Positions 1 through 6,218 of a stretch of DNA of 7,120 bases are shown piece after piece. Where the stretch lies: contig DMJC01000136.1 in the NCBI GenBank assembly GCA_003451915.1, forward strand, positions 1-7,120. The letters run 5' to 3'. The position numbers and the translations under genes were made by a program. Under the pieces are notes generated by a model. That model was not told the origin of the DNA. It ran no database searches and saw only the letters and a list, made by a program, of their open reading frames with translations. The first letter of the stretch is position 1. Every line of letters begins with the position of its first letter. This DNA comes from Clostridiales bacterium. GTDB taxonomy: Bacteria; Bacillota; Clostridia; Saccharofermentanales; UBA5734.

Positions 1-2546
1 GTACAACCTTTACTATCCCCGCTGATGCGATCGGCAATCTTGTGCATATTTATTGTCTCATTTATTACAGCACAGGCACCGCCTGGTTTGACTGCGTACA
101 ACTTGAAACTGGCAACATAGTCTCAGGCTATGAATCCGCCGATAACCAAGAGCATTTCAGTTACAACACCAATAACGACTTGATGAAATACATCGACACC
201 AGCGGCAAGACTTTCACTTATTCTTACGATACAAAGCACAATTTACTGACTGCCACCAGCGCCGAGGGCATCGTTTATACTTTCACCTATGACATCTATG
301 GCAACCAGACCTCCGCCAAGGTGGGTGATGCAACCAACAACATCAAATCCTCAGTCACTTATAACTCAGGCAATTATACCGACATTGTCACTGACCCGTT
401 CGGCAAGACAGTTAATTACAATTATGACAGTTACAAGGGAACCCTGGGCAGTGTGGTCGATCCGCTAGGCAACACCGTCAACAACACCTATAACGCCAAT
501 ACCGACGCCCTGCTGAGCACTTACCAGACCTCGGGCGGCGTCACCATGACCAACACTTATACATATCTGGACGATCGCCTGATAAACGTTGCGCACAACA
601 GCACGTCCGGAACAGTCGGTTATGACTTTGAGACCAATGGCCTGGGCTGGACTACAGGGGTACAGGTGACCGGCACCAGCAATAACCTGGTCACTTACTC
701 CCTACAGGCCAAAACAGGCCGACTCAATGCGCTGACCTACGGCAATGGCGATGTCATGAACTACAGTTATGACGGCTTTGATCAGCTCAAGACCGTCAGC
801 GAGGGCTCAACTGCACTCTACAAATACGAATACGACGACAGCGGCAATGTCGGTTATCTCAACGATCTGGTCCAGAACAAGCAATACTGGTACGAGTATG
901 ACTCGCTGGATCGGCTGGGCAAAATAACATCCAAGGACGCCTCGGGGAATCTGAACTGGAGCCAGTACACCTTCAACACGGCCAACGCCCTGAGTCTATT
1001 CAAGGAATTTCTGGGCGGCGTCACCTACCAGACCAGCTACGCTTATGACGACGATTCCCGGCCAACATCGACTACCTTCGGCACCTATAGCAAGAACTGG
1101 GCCTATGACACGCTAAACCTCAATCGCACGGCCTCGACCACGATCAAGAACGGCGGGACCACGCTGTATACCAGCTCGGTTGGCTATGTACCGGGCAATG
1201 GCACGAACTCGACGCTGTCCTATCGGGTGCAGTCGGTTAACAATGGCGGCGAGGTGCTGACCTACAGTTACGATGACCGGGGCTACATCACCCAGGTCTA
1301 CAAGGATGCCAGCAATTACTCGCAGTATCGCTATGACGGGTTTGGCCAGCTGATCCGGGAAAACTACAAATGGAGCGGAACGGCGTATACCAAGCTGTTC
1401 AGTTACGATGTCGGCGGCAACATCATAGCCAAAGTAAAATACGCCTTTGTCGATGGTGACGGTGCGGTGGGCACGGCGCTGGAAACGATCAGCTACACTT
1501 ATACTGACACGGCCTGGAAGGACAAGCTGACCAGTTATAACGGGGCTACAATCACCTATGACGAGATCGGCAACCCGCTGACTGACGGAACCTGGACCTA
1601 TACCTGGGCTCAAGGCAGAAAGTTGCAGCAGATCACCAATGGCACAACGACAGCCAGCTACAAGTACAACGAATCGGGTATTCGGACTGAGAAGACTGTA
1701 AATAGTGTAACCACGGTTTACAACGTGGTGGGCGGAAAGATCACCTGGGAGAAGACCGGCACGAATAATCCGATCTATTACACGTATGACGCTTCCGGCA
1801 GTCTGTGGGGGATGCAGTATAACGGCAGCATGTACTTCTATGTGCGCAATGCGCAGGGGGACATCATCAAGCTGATCAACAGCACGGGTGCGGTGGTTGT
1901 CGAATACACCTACGATGCTTGGGGCAAACTGATGAGCACAACCGGCAGTCTGGCGTCGACGCTGGGCGTTGATAACCCGTACAGGTATCGCGGATACAGG
2001 TTCGATACGGAGACGGGGCTGTACTACCTGCAGTCAAGGTATTATAATCCTGACTGGGGGAGGTTTGTTAATGCGGATGGACAGCTTAATCCTGGTACTA
2101 GTCTTCTGGGATTAAATATGTTCGCCTATTGCGCAAATAATCCCGTGAATTATTATGATTTCGATGGTTGCGATGGAACAACCACTGCACTGATCTGCGT
2201 TGGTATCCCATTATTATGTGTTGCAGCTATAGTATTTGCACCAGTTATAGCCGCAGCTGCAGCAGGAACTGGCATTGTCATTGCAGCCTCTTCAATAGTT
2301 ACTGGTGCAACTTATATTGGAGCAACAAGTCTGGCTGTTGGTACATTAGCGTATGTGGAAGATAATCCCATAATTATAAATATTAATTTTGCAAAAGCAG
2401 GAGATGGCATTAAAGACCATTCAAACGGTAAAAACTGGGACAAACATTCAAAAAGGAGGTCTGGGGCAAAAGAGAAGAAAGATTCAAGGTATAAACCGAG
2501 GACTGATAAGAAGAAAAGAAACACTAACAAATTTGAACTTGAATAG
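1..2546 (+). CDS. Rhs/YD-repeat polymorphic toxin-type protein, 5'-partial
   Basis: The reading frame is open from the window edge (first complete codon at base 3), so the GTG at 42 is probably internal. There are 847 visible residues. About 1-40 look like the end of a carbohydrate-binding-like beta domain (GTAWFDCVQLETGN). About 45-655 are many YD repeats (FSYNTNN, YSYDGFDQL, YRYDGFGQL, YTYDAWGKL). About 658-723 form the conserved Rhs core end, with RGYRFDTETGLYYLQSRYYN, then NPVNYYDFDGC in the place of the usual DPxGL. The 124-residue variable tip has a long Ala/Ile/Val-rich hydrophobic segment (about 726-787) and a Lys/Arg-rich end containing NWDKHSKRRSGAKEKKD. In this family the beta-shell encloses a C-terminal toxin used against competitors. 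I do not recognise the tip's activity. Bases become AT-rich from about 2040, before the tip begins, which suggests tip exchange by recombination inside the core. The Rhs call is very secure; toxicity is inferred. Confidence 0.93.
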   Translation, partial: TTFTIPADAIGNLVHIYCLIYYSTGTAWFDCVQLETGNIVSGYESADNQEHFSYNTNNDLMKYIDTSGKTFTYSYDTKHNLLTATSAEGIVYTFTYDIYGNQTSAKVGDATNNIKSSVTYNSGNYTDIVTDPFGKTVNYNYDSYKGTLGSVVDPLGNTVNNTYNANTDALLSTYQTSGGVTMTNTYTYLDDRLINVAHNSTSGTVGYDFETNGLGWTTGVQVTGTSNNLVTYSLQAKTGRLNALTYGNGDVMNYSYDGFDQLKTVSEGSTALYKYEYDDSGNVGYLNDLVQNKQYWYEYDSLDRLGKITSKDASGNLNWSQYTFNTANALSLFKEFLGGVTYQTSYAYDDDSRPTSTTFGTYSKNWAYDTLNLNRTASTTIKNGGTTLYTSSVGYVPGNGTNSTLSYRVQSVNNGGEVLTYSYDDRGYITQVYKDASNYSQYRYDGFGQLIRENYKWSGTAYTKLFSYDVGGNIIAKVKYAFVDGDGAVGTALETISYTYTDTAWKDKLTSYNGATITYDEIGNPLTDGTWTYTWAQGRKLQQITNGTTTASYKYNESGIRTEKTVNSVTTVYNVVGGKITWEKTGTNNPIYYTYDASGSLWGMQYNGSMYFYVRNAQGDIIKLINSTGAVVVEYTYDAWGKLMSTTGSLASTLGVDNPYRYRGYRFDTETGLYYLQSRYYNPDWGRFVNADGQLNPGTSLLGLNMFAYCANNPVNYYDFDGCDGTTTALICVGIPLLCVAAIVFAPVIAAAAAGTGIVIAASSIVTGATYIGATSLAVGTLAYVEDNPIIININFAKAGDGIKDHSNGKNWDKHSKRRSGAKEKKDSRYKPRTDKKKRNTNKFELE

Positions 2547-2570
2547 CAAAATAGCAAGAAAGGAATTATT

Positions 2571-3152
2571 ATGAGCACTTCAAGCATAAGACAATTGATA
2601 AAGTATAATTCAGCGTTACATGAAATAATTTCAGTTTACCTTAATATATTGGATTCACAGCAAATTTGTGCGGGAAAAGTATTGGCATATGACGCTGAGT
2701 ACTTTTGCATTGAAAATATTAGTAAACACGGAAGGTTTGATGGATTTTCGCTTAGAAGAATATGTGATGTTTTTAGAATTGATAGCCAAGGAAGCTATGA
2801 AAACCGATTGATGAAACTTAATGAGTGTTATAAAAATGATAATGAGAATATTTTAGACAATTTATCTAACTTCGGGGAAAATGATAATTTGTTAAAAAAG
2901 GTATTACAACTAGCAAAAGGGCATCAAACATTAGTCAGTATATTATTAGATAATTCCGATGATGATGACTTAACAGGAGCCATTTATGATATACAAGGTC
3001 ATGATATTACTATGTCAAAAGTAAATTTTTATGGCCAAAATGACGGCTTGTCAGTTATTCAAATTAAAAATATTGTTGCCATTGATTACAATACTGATGA
3101 TGAGAAATCAATTAAGTTGTTAATGGAGGGGTCATTGTTAGCAGGTCAATAA
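2571..3152 (+). CDS. Two-fold repeated hypothetical protein, candidate Rhs immunity protein
   Basis: ATG at 2571 has AGGA at 2561-2564, six bases upstream, and lies 24 bases after the Rhs stop, so the two genes probably share a transcript. The 193-residue product has no signal peptide or membrane segment and should be cytoplasmic. It contains two similar halves, about residues 13-84 and 107-184, each a helix followed by a beta-rich part. GKVLAYDAEYFCIENI aligns with GAIYDIQGHDITMSKV, HGRFDG with YGQNDG, and RRICDVFRID with IKNIVAIDYN. I have a general memory of similar small proteins of unknown function in Firmicutes but cannot name a family. The AT-rich composition matches the toxin tip rather than the Rhs core, which fits co-transfer of tip and antidote. 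The immunity role rests on position, size and composition. An unrelated passenger gene is possible. Confidence 0.82.
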   Translation: MSTSSIRQLIKYNSALHEIISVYLNILDSQQICAGKVLAYDAEYFCIENISKHGRFDGFSLRRICDVFRIDSQGSYENRLMKLNECYKNDNENILDNLSNFGENDNLLKKVLQLAKGHQTLVSILLDNSDDDDLTGAIYDIQGHDITMSKVNFYGQNDGLSVIQIKNIVAIDYNTDDEKSIKLLMEGSLLAGQ

Positions 3153-3199
3153 ATCGTTTTTATAAATTTCGGCGCTTTGACTGATGTAGAATATCCAGC

Positions 3200-3303
3200 G
3201 TCGAGTAGGCCCGGAGAACCGCCCCCCGAGCCGTTTACAGATCCGATCGGGACAGTTTCCCGTACTTCAAGTAGCAGATATTAAGTGTGGCGGAACTGGC
3301 ATC
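3200..3303. repeat. 104-bp element copy 1 (group II intron 3'-end-like, minus strand)
   Basis: This copy aligns without gaps to 4031-4134, with about 82 of 104 identical by hand count. The first 50 bases and the last 24 are the best conserved, and most differences are transitions. On the minus strand a stem of GGCTCGGGG (3226-3234) with CTCCGGGCC (3208-3216) is followed by TACTCGAC. That resembles group II intron domain VI, with an unpaired A seven bases from a 3' end in AC. The adjoining domain-V-like part (CGATCGGATC on the minus strand) is degenerate. The group II assignment is from memory of intron tails; the repeat itself is directly visible. Confidence 0.8.
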
Positions 3304-3340
3304 TTTAACGCAAGTCAACAATGAGGTTAGCACGAATAGT

Positions 3341-4030
3341 ATGAGTAAATCGAAAAACCAGTTGGTCAACAAGGCAATAAAAAGTGTTATATTCCCCATA
3401 CTCTATAATCATGGGTTTGAAGCGTTTACAAGTAGAATCGCCTGGCGTTTTCGAGATGATTTTATTGATGTAGTTGAAATTTATTCGTTTGACCGATCTC
3501 GAGCCGATGTACTAAAGTGTAGCACTCATTCATTTGTTATCCTTCTGGGGTTCTATATCAAGGTAATTCCCCCAATGTATAGACCAAAACTAAGAGCAAA
3601 TCCAGATAGGCCTGATTCATCGCAATGTCACATCTGGGGGGAAATCGAACCATCAATTGAATTTCCCGATTGTAGAACCAAAGGAATATGGTATGTCGAT
3701 CCCATGGCCAGCAATCTGGATGCGGTTTTTTCAGACGCTCTGCATGTTATTCAGTCTCAAGCGCTGCCGTGGTTTAGTCATTTTAGCAACTTGCAAGATA
3801 CACTTGAAATTCTCAAATCAGACGAGTATCAAATTTTGAAAAATCCTCTTAACGGGCGATTAAACAGTCCAGACAGAAATTATAATATTGGCTTTGTCGC
3901 GCTAAAAATAGGTGATTATCAGACTGCTGTTGAAGCACTTAAAATGGCGATTGATTCGGACCTTTATGCGACTGATCAAATTGAAAATGATTATTTAAAA
4001 GCGCTTAAATATTTCGAAGGTAAAGATTAG
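3341..4030 (+). CDS. DUF4304-like protein, probable orphan immunity protein
   Basis: I chose ATG 3341 (229 residues), with GAGGT at 3323-3327 upstream. The longer reading from GTG 3287 would begin inside the 104-bp repeat, which has no coding signal. Residues 8-50 (KAIKSVIFPILYNHGF, then AWRFRDDFIDVVEIYSF) and about 124-160 (NLDAVFSDALHVI, LPWFSHFSNLQDTLEIL) look like the DUF4304 pattern, with an N-terminal helix, a beta sheet and a 'DA...LPWF' helix. Residues 181-225 (YNIGFVALKIGDYQTAVEAL, AIDSD) resemble a TPR hairpin. DUF4304 relatives are often found beside Rhs/CDI-type toxins as antidotes. There is no adjacent toxin here, so this may be a retained orphan antidote. It has no promoter of its own that I can see and may depend on readthrough from the Rhs operon. 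It is AT-rich, and the second repeat copy starts directly after its TAG. Confidence 0.75.
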   Translation: MSKSKNQLVNKAIKSVIFPILYNHGFEAFTSRIAWRFRDDFIDVVEIYSFDRSRADVLKCSTHSFVILLGFYIKVIPPMYRPKLRANPDRPDSSQCHIWGEIEPSIEFPDCRTKGIWYVDPMASNLDAVFSDALHVIQSQALPWFSHFSNLQDTLEILKSDEYQILKNPLNGRLNSPDRNYNIGFVALKIGDYQTAVEALKMAIDSDLYATDQIENDYLKALKYFEGKD

Positions 4031-4134
4031 GTCGAGTAGGCCCGGGGAATCGCCCCCCGAGCCGCTCACAGATCCGTACGGGAAATTCTACCATGCGCCA
4101 GGCAGCGGACATTAGGTGCGGCGGCACCGGCATC
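4031..4134. repeat. 104-bp element copy 2 (group II intron 3'-end-like, minus strand)
   Basis: This copy begins at the base after the DUF4304-like stop codon. On the minus strand GGCTCGGGG (4057-4065) pairs with CCCCGGGCC (4039-4047), and TACTCGAC ends the element, as in domain VI. The preceding CGTACGGATC matches the 3' strand of domain V as I remember it, but the opposite strand (CTGGCGCATGG) no longer matches the expected GAGCCGTATG, so the copy looks inactive. The plus-strand 3' part also holds a small hairpin, GGTGC-ggcg-GCACC (about 4115-4128), which is only weakly kept in copy 1. No intron reverse transcriptase is present in the window. Confidence 0.8.
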
Positions 4135-4474
4135 AGATATCTTTGTCGGATCCAGGGTCGAGAAGTTCCTTTATTTTTCGGCCAGAACAGTAATGGCAAA
4201 GCCGATGTCTGGTGGTGCTGCGGGAAGTAACCGTAAAGATATTGGGACAAACCAAGCAAACAAAAGAGGTTAGGCCCAAAATGTTGACCGAACCACTTTT
4301 GGAAGAATACGCCTGCCATAAACTGTAATATCGCATATCATACAGAGCTGTCGGTAAGAGCAGAATTTCCTCAAGAGTGCAAACTGATGACTTCATTTGC
4401 ACTTGCACCCTTGCACTCTTGACTAAAAACAAATCAATTGTCTTCATATATTTCTTTGCAAATCACCAGATCAA
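4135..4474. other. Gene-poor stretch between the Rhs locus and the regulatory module
   Basis: I see no convincing gene here. A 26-codon reading frame (ATG 4193 to TAG 4273, MAKPMSGGAAGSNRKD...) is open upstream into the second repeat. It lacks a clear ribosome binding site and a recognisable relative, and could be a remnant of a decayed toxin tip or of the intron-like element. The longer minus-strand frames across this region have no ribosome binding site and look random. The only strong structure is the inverted repeat at 4372-4421. Confidence 0.5.
4372..4421. repeat. 11-bp perfect inverted repeat with three TTGCAC copies
   Basis: CAAGAGTGCAA (4372-4382) is exactly complementary to TTGCACTCTTG (4411-4421), with 28 bases between. 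Inside and at the edge, TTGCAC occurs at 4397-4402, 4403-4408 and 4411-4416, with its inverse GTGCAA at 4377-4382. It lies about 55 bases upstream of the XRE gene's promoter. It could be a protein-binding site, the end of a mobile element, or a weak terminator (no T run follows). Its role is unknown. Confidence 0.6.
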
Positions 4475-4503
4475 TTGACAAAATATAACCATAAAGCTAT
4501 ATT
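4475..4503 (+). promoter_or_regulatory. Sigma-A-type promoter of the XRE regulator gene
   Basis: A perfect -35 box TTGACA (4475-4480) and a near-consensus -10 box TATATT (4498-4503) are separated by 17 bases. The predicted start is near 4510, giving a leader of about 40 bases with GAGG at 4540-4543 before ATG 4551. Confidence 0.82.
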
Positions 4504-4519
4504 TGTTTACAAACATGCT
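4504..4519 (+). promoter_or_regulatory. Candidate operator TGTTTACA-N3-ATGCT (autoregulation)
   Basis: TGTTTACA AAC ATGCT directly follows the -10 box. The same motif, identical at all 13 specified bases, occurs inverted at 5208-5223 before the peptidase gene. Binding here would cover the transcription start and repress the XRE gene. The 5' part is itself nearly palindromic (TGTTT-AC-AAACA). Confidence 0.6.
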
Positions 4520-4550
4520 TACATATAAAGCGCCAGAACGAGGTTAACAT

Positions 4551-4940
4551 ATGACCAACTCACCCCCTACATTCGGCTCATTTTTACAGGCACATCGTTC
4601 CGGGAAGAAAACATTACGCGCTTTCGCTGCTGAAATCGGCGTAACAGCAGGGTATATCAGTGATATCGAAAATGATCGGCGCGATCCACCAGGCAAAGAA
4701 CTCCTGGATAAAATGGCAAGTGTGCTTTCGATTGTCGGCGAAGACCTCATCGAGATGTACGACCTAGCCGGCAAAGGCCGTCAGGAGGTCTCCCCTGACC
4801 TGCCCGATTACATCATGAACTCCGAGCTGTCAGATACGATCCGGCTGGCGCTGCGTGTAGCAAAAGATAACGGTGCGCTGCTGGAAGACTGGCTCAATTT
4901 CATTGATGAGGTCGAAAGTCGACGTCGGAAAAGCGAATAA
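4551..4940 (+). CDS. XRE-family transcriptional regulator of an integrative element
   Basis: The product is 129 residues with an N-terminal Cro/C1-type helix-turn-helix: residues 8-66, with recognition region about 23-42 (RAFAAEIGVTAGYISDIEN), then NDRRDPP and a 'LLDKMASVLSI' helix. The C-terminal part (PDLPDYIMNS, then a LALRVAKDNGALLEDWLNFI helix) resembles, from memory, regulators in conjugative elements of Firmicutes. GAGG at 4540-4543 lies seven bases before the ATG, and a near-consensus promoter precedes it. A candidate operator just downstream of the -10 box suggests autorepression, and the same motif stands inverted before the ImmA/IrrE gene. By analogy with ImmR of ICEBs1, it may keep the element silent until the peptidase inactivates it. 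The family call is secure; the regulon is inferred. Confidence 0.93.
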   Translation: MTNSPPTFGSFLQAHRSGKKTLRAFAAEIGVTAGYISDIENDRRDPPGKELLDKMASVLSIVGEDLIEMYDLAGKGRQEVSPDLPDYIMNSELSDTIRLALRVAKDNGALLEDWLNFIDEVESRRRKSE

Positions 4941-5015
4941 CTTCATTTTTTAACATTTCAAAATGCGACGAAATCCAGAAACTGCCGTAGAATCGGCAAA
5001 ATCTGCTAACAAAAC

Positions 5016-5035
5016 CGAACGTTTGTTTTTGTTCG
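5016..5035. promoter_or_regulatory. Interrupted palindrome, imperfect LexA-like box
   Basis: CGAAC (5016-5020) and GTTCG (5031-5035) flank ten T-rich bases. The first 14 bases agree with 12 positions of the Bacillus-type SOS consensus CGAACRNRYGTTYC. It lies about 20 bases upstream of a probable promoter. The match is imperfect, so LexA control is only a possibility; a small hairpin is the alternative. Confidence 0.3.
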
Positions 5036-5054
5036 AGGCTTGCAAATCTTTAGA

Positions 5055-5083
5055 TTGAATTTTTAATCGCTGCGCCATACAAT
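5055..5083 (+). promoter_or_regulatory. Probable promoter for the peptidase transcript
   Basis: TTGAAT (5055-5060) and TACAAT (5078-5083) are separated by 17 bases. Transcription would start near 5090 and give a leader of about 155 bases before ATG 5247. A second TTGACA at 5198-5203 has no good -10 at proper spacing and would start too close to the ribosome binding site, so I prefer this promoter. Confidence 0.5.
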
Positions 5084-5123
5084 GATTTTACACTAAGTCA
5101 TCAGTCACATCGGTCAAGGACTT

Positions 5124-5161
5124 GCCGGCTGAGATGACATCAGACCAGTCGATCAGCCGGC
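5124..5161 (+). repeat. 9-bp perfect inverted repeat in the peptidase leader
   Basis: GCCGGCTGA (5124-5132) is exactly complementary to TCAGCCGGC (5153-5161), with 20 bases between. The right arm is also part of a local palindrome, CAGCCGGCTG. No T run follows, so it is not a standard terminator. It may fold in the leader RNA, and it contains the start codon of the small frame at 5134. Confidence 0.5.
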
Positions 5162-5220
5162 TGACAATGGAAAAACCCATAAAGAACGCGGACGATGTTG
5201 ACATTTTAGCATACGTGTAA
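5134..5220 (+). CDS. Possible 28-codon leader ORF before the peptidase
   Basis: ATG 5134 to TAA 5220 encodes 28 residues beginning MTSDQSISRLTMEKPIKN and ending in DILAYV. I do not recognise it. AAGGA at 5116-5120 is 13 bases upstream, which is a long spacing. The start lies in the loop of the 5124-5161 inverted repeat, and the end overlaps the candidate operator at 5208-5223. The next gene's ribosome binding site follows within 11 bases. It is either a small gene, a leader peptide, or chance; the frame is also open upstream to a TGA at 5083-5085. Amino-acid content is protein-like but the length is too short to judge. Confidence 0.25.
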   Translation: MTSDQSISRLTMEKPIKNADDVDILAYV

Positions 5221-5223
5221 ACA
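5208..5223 (-). promoter_or_regulatory. Second candidate operator, inverted copy
   Basis: The plus strand reads AGCAT ACG TGTAAACA, which is the reverse complement of TGTTTACA-N3-ATGCT. It matches the site at 4504-4519 at every base outside the three-base spacer. It ends eight bases before the AGGAGA ribosome binding site, so bound protein would block transcription into the peptidase gene. Confidence 0.55.
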
Positions 5224-5246
5224 TTGTGACAGGAGATTGAAATCAG

Positions 5247-6005
5247 ATGAGTTTAGTTGACTTGAAATCTTGTAATAAGGGCGTTTCTCGCCTGAGCAGC
5301 CTGGACATCGAACGTTTGGCATATAATCAGTTATCGGTGTATAACAAGACTTTGCTCACGCAGCCAGGCAACTTGGACATCGATGATTTTGCCGAAAACT
5401 ATCTTGGAATCAACCTTGATTTTGCCGAGCTGTCCAATAATGGTTCCATTTTGGGTATGCTAGCTTTTTCCGATTGCGTTGTTCCCATCTATGATTCCGA
5501 ACAAAACGAAATGCGATCTTTGAACGTCAAGGCTGGAACAGCGCTAATTGATAGCACCAGCATTAAGAGACATGAATATCGCGGCAGGTTTACCATCGCT
5601 CACGAGTGTGCGCACTGGCTGTTGCATCGTCCTTCGTATCAAGGCCAATCAATTATTTGTCGAAAAACCGGAACAACAGATCACATCGACTGGCTGGAAT
5701 GGCAGGCGGATAATTTTGCTTCTGCCCTGCTTATGCCTGCTGTAGCGGTTCACGCATTTATGAAAAACTACGTCAGTGAACACCGTGAATCAATGAAGAT
5801 GAAGTATCAGCTGCTCGGTGAATACTACGCTAGGGCGAAGCGTGAGCAGATCATCCGAATCGCTGCCATTACATTTGGTGTTTCAATTCTGGCAGCTGAG
5901 ATTCGTCTGCTCAAACTGAAGTATCTCAAACCCAGGCAGTATCGCCAGCCAGAGCCGGGTTTTGAGTGCATCAATCCTTTGACCGCGAAATTGTTTAGCT
6001 TCTGA
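5247..6005 (+). CDS. ImmA/IrrE-family zinc metallopeptidase
   Basis: The product is 252 residues, with AGGAGA (5231-5236) ten bases before the ATG. The zinc-binding motif H119-E-C-A-H123 sits in FTIAHECAHWLLH. The third ligand is probably E151 in WLEWQADNFASALLMP. Both patterns are characteristic of the ImmA/IrrE (peptidase M78-like) family, which cleaves regulators, classically the XRE repressor ImmR in ICEBs1. No signal peptide or membrane segment is seen, so it is cytoplasmic. Residues 1-75 (IERLAYNQL, LDIDDFAENYLGINLDF) match the usual N-terminal helices, and the C-terminal 90 residues are mostly helical. All catalytic positions are present, so it should be active. The XRE gene upstream is the natural candidate substrate, but it is separated by 306 bases and has its own promoter. 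The shared operator motif links the two. Confidence 0.93.
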   Translation: MSLVDLKSCNKGVSRLSSLDIERLAYNQLSVYNKTLLTQPGNLDIDDFAENYLGINLDFAELSNNGSILGMLAFSDCVVPIYDSEQNEMRSLNVKAGTALIDSTSIKRHEYRGRFTIAHECAHWLLHRPSYQGQSIICRKTGTTDHIDWLEWQADNFASALLMPAVAVHAFMKNYVSEHRESMKMKYQLLGEYYARAKREQIIRIAAITFGVSILAAEIRLLKLKYLKPRQYRQPEPGFECINPLTAKLFSF

Positions 6006-6027
6006 TTATAACGAGGTTAAGACAGCT

Positions 6028-6207
6028 ATGAAATGCATGCAAATCTACTGCCCTGTTTGTCATAAAAGAATGCTATTTACATTGATACGTGGCAAGATAA
6101 CGTTTTCAACCAAATGCCAGAATTGCAGCAAGATCATTGAGGTCGTCTATAACCCCAAATCTAAACCCAGAATATCAAAAAGGATGGTCGAGATGAACAC
6201 GTCATAA
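6028..6207 (+). CDS. Small zinc-ribbon protein, Com-like
   Basis: The product is 59 residues. ACGAGGTTA at 6011-6019 serves as ribosome binding site, 22 bases after the peptidase stop; the same ACGAGGTTA string precedes the XRE gene. Cysteine pairs C8-P-V-C11 and C30-Q-N-C33 are spaced as in a zinc ribbon, with an additional C3, and the tail is basic (KSKPRISKR). The arrangement resembles the phage Mu Com-type translational regulators and other small zinc fingers of mobile elements, which bind nucleic acid. It probably shares the peptidase transcript. Highly structured RNA follows at once, and this could be a target, but that is speculative. The coding call rests on the good cysteine pattern, start and spacing. 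Confidence 0.8.
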   Translation: MKCMQIYCPVCHKRMLFTLIRGKITFSTKCQNCSKIIEVVYNPKSKPRISKRMVEMNTS

Positions 6208-6218
6208 TCGACTTTTAG

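Noticed and set aside
42..44. GTG at 42 as the start of the Rhs protein
   Set aside because: The frame is open to the window edge and already encodes domain-like sequence upstream; the protein is simply cut by the window.
1113..1613. 166-codon minus-strand reading frame
   Set aside because: It lies opposite the YD-repeat region and reflects the periodic codon use of the Rhs gene.
2389..2574. 61-codon plus-strand frame overlapping the Rhs tip, as a possible frameshift product
   Set aside because: The Rhs frame stays open to its own stop, and the overlapping frame has no motif; Lys/Gln-rich content comes from A-rich DNA.
2312..2587. 91-codon minus-strand frame with hydrophobic residues
   Set aside because: It is antisense to the Lys/Arg-rich Rhs tip (A-rich plus strand gives Phe/Leu on the other strand) and has no independent support.
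3287..3340. Upstream GTG start for the DUF4304-like gene, adding 18 residues
   Set aside because: The GTG and its first codons lie inside the 104-bp repeat, which is non-coding in its other copy, and a better placed ribosome binding site serves ATG 3341.
3200..4134. Integron attC sites as an explanation of the repeats
   Set aside because: I do not find the paired GTTRRRY/RYYYAAC core boxes; the intron-tail likeness is better. The cassette-like arrangement is only an analogy.
4005..4447. Two overlapping minus-strand frames across the second repeat
   Set aside because: No ribosome binding site, no family resemblance, and one runs through the repeat element.
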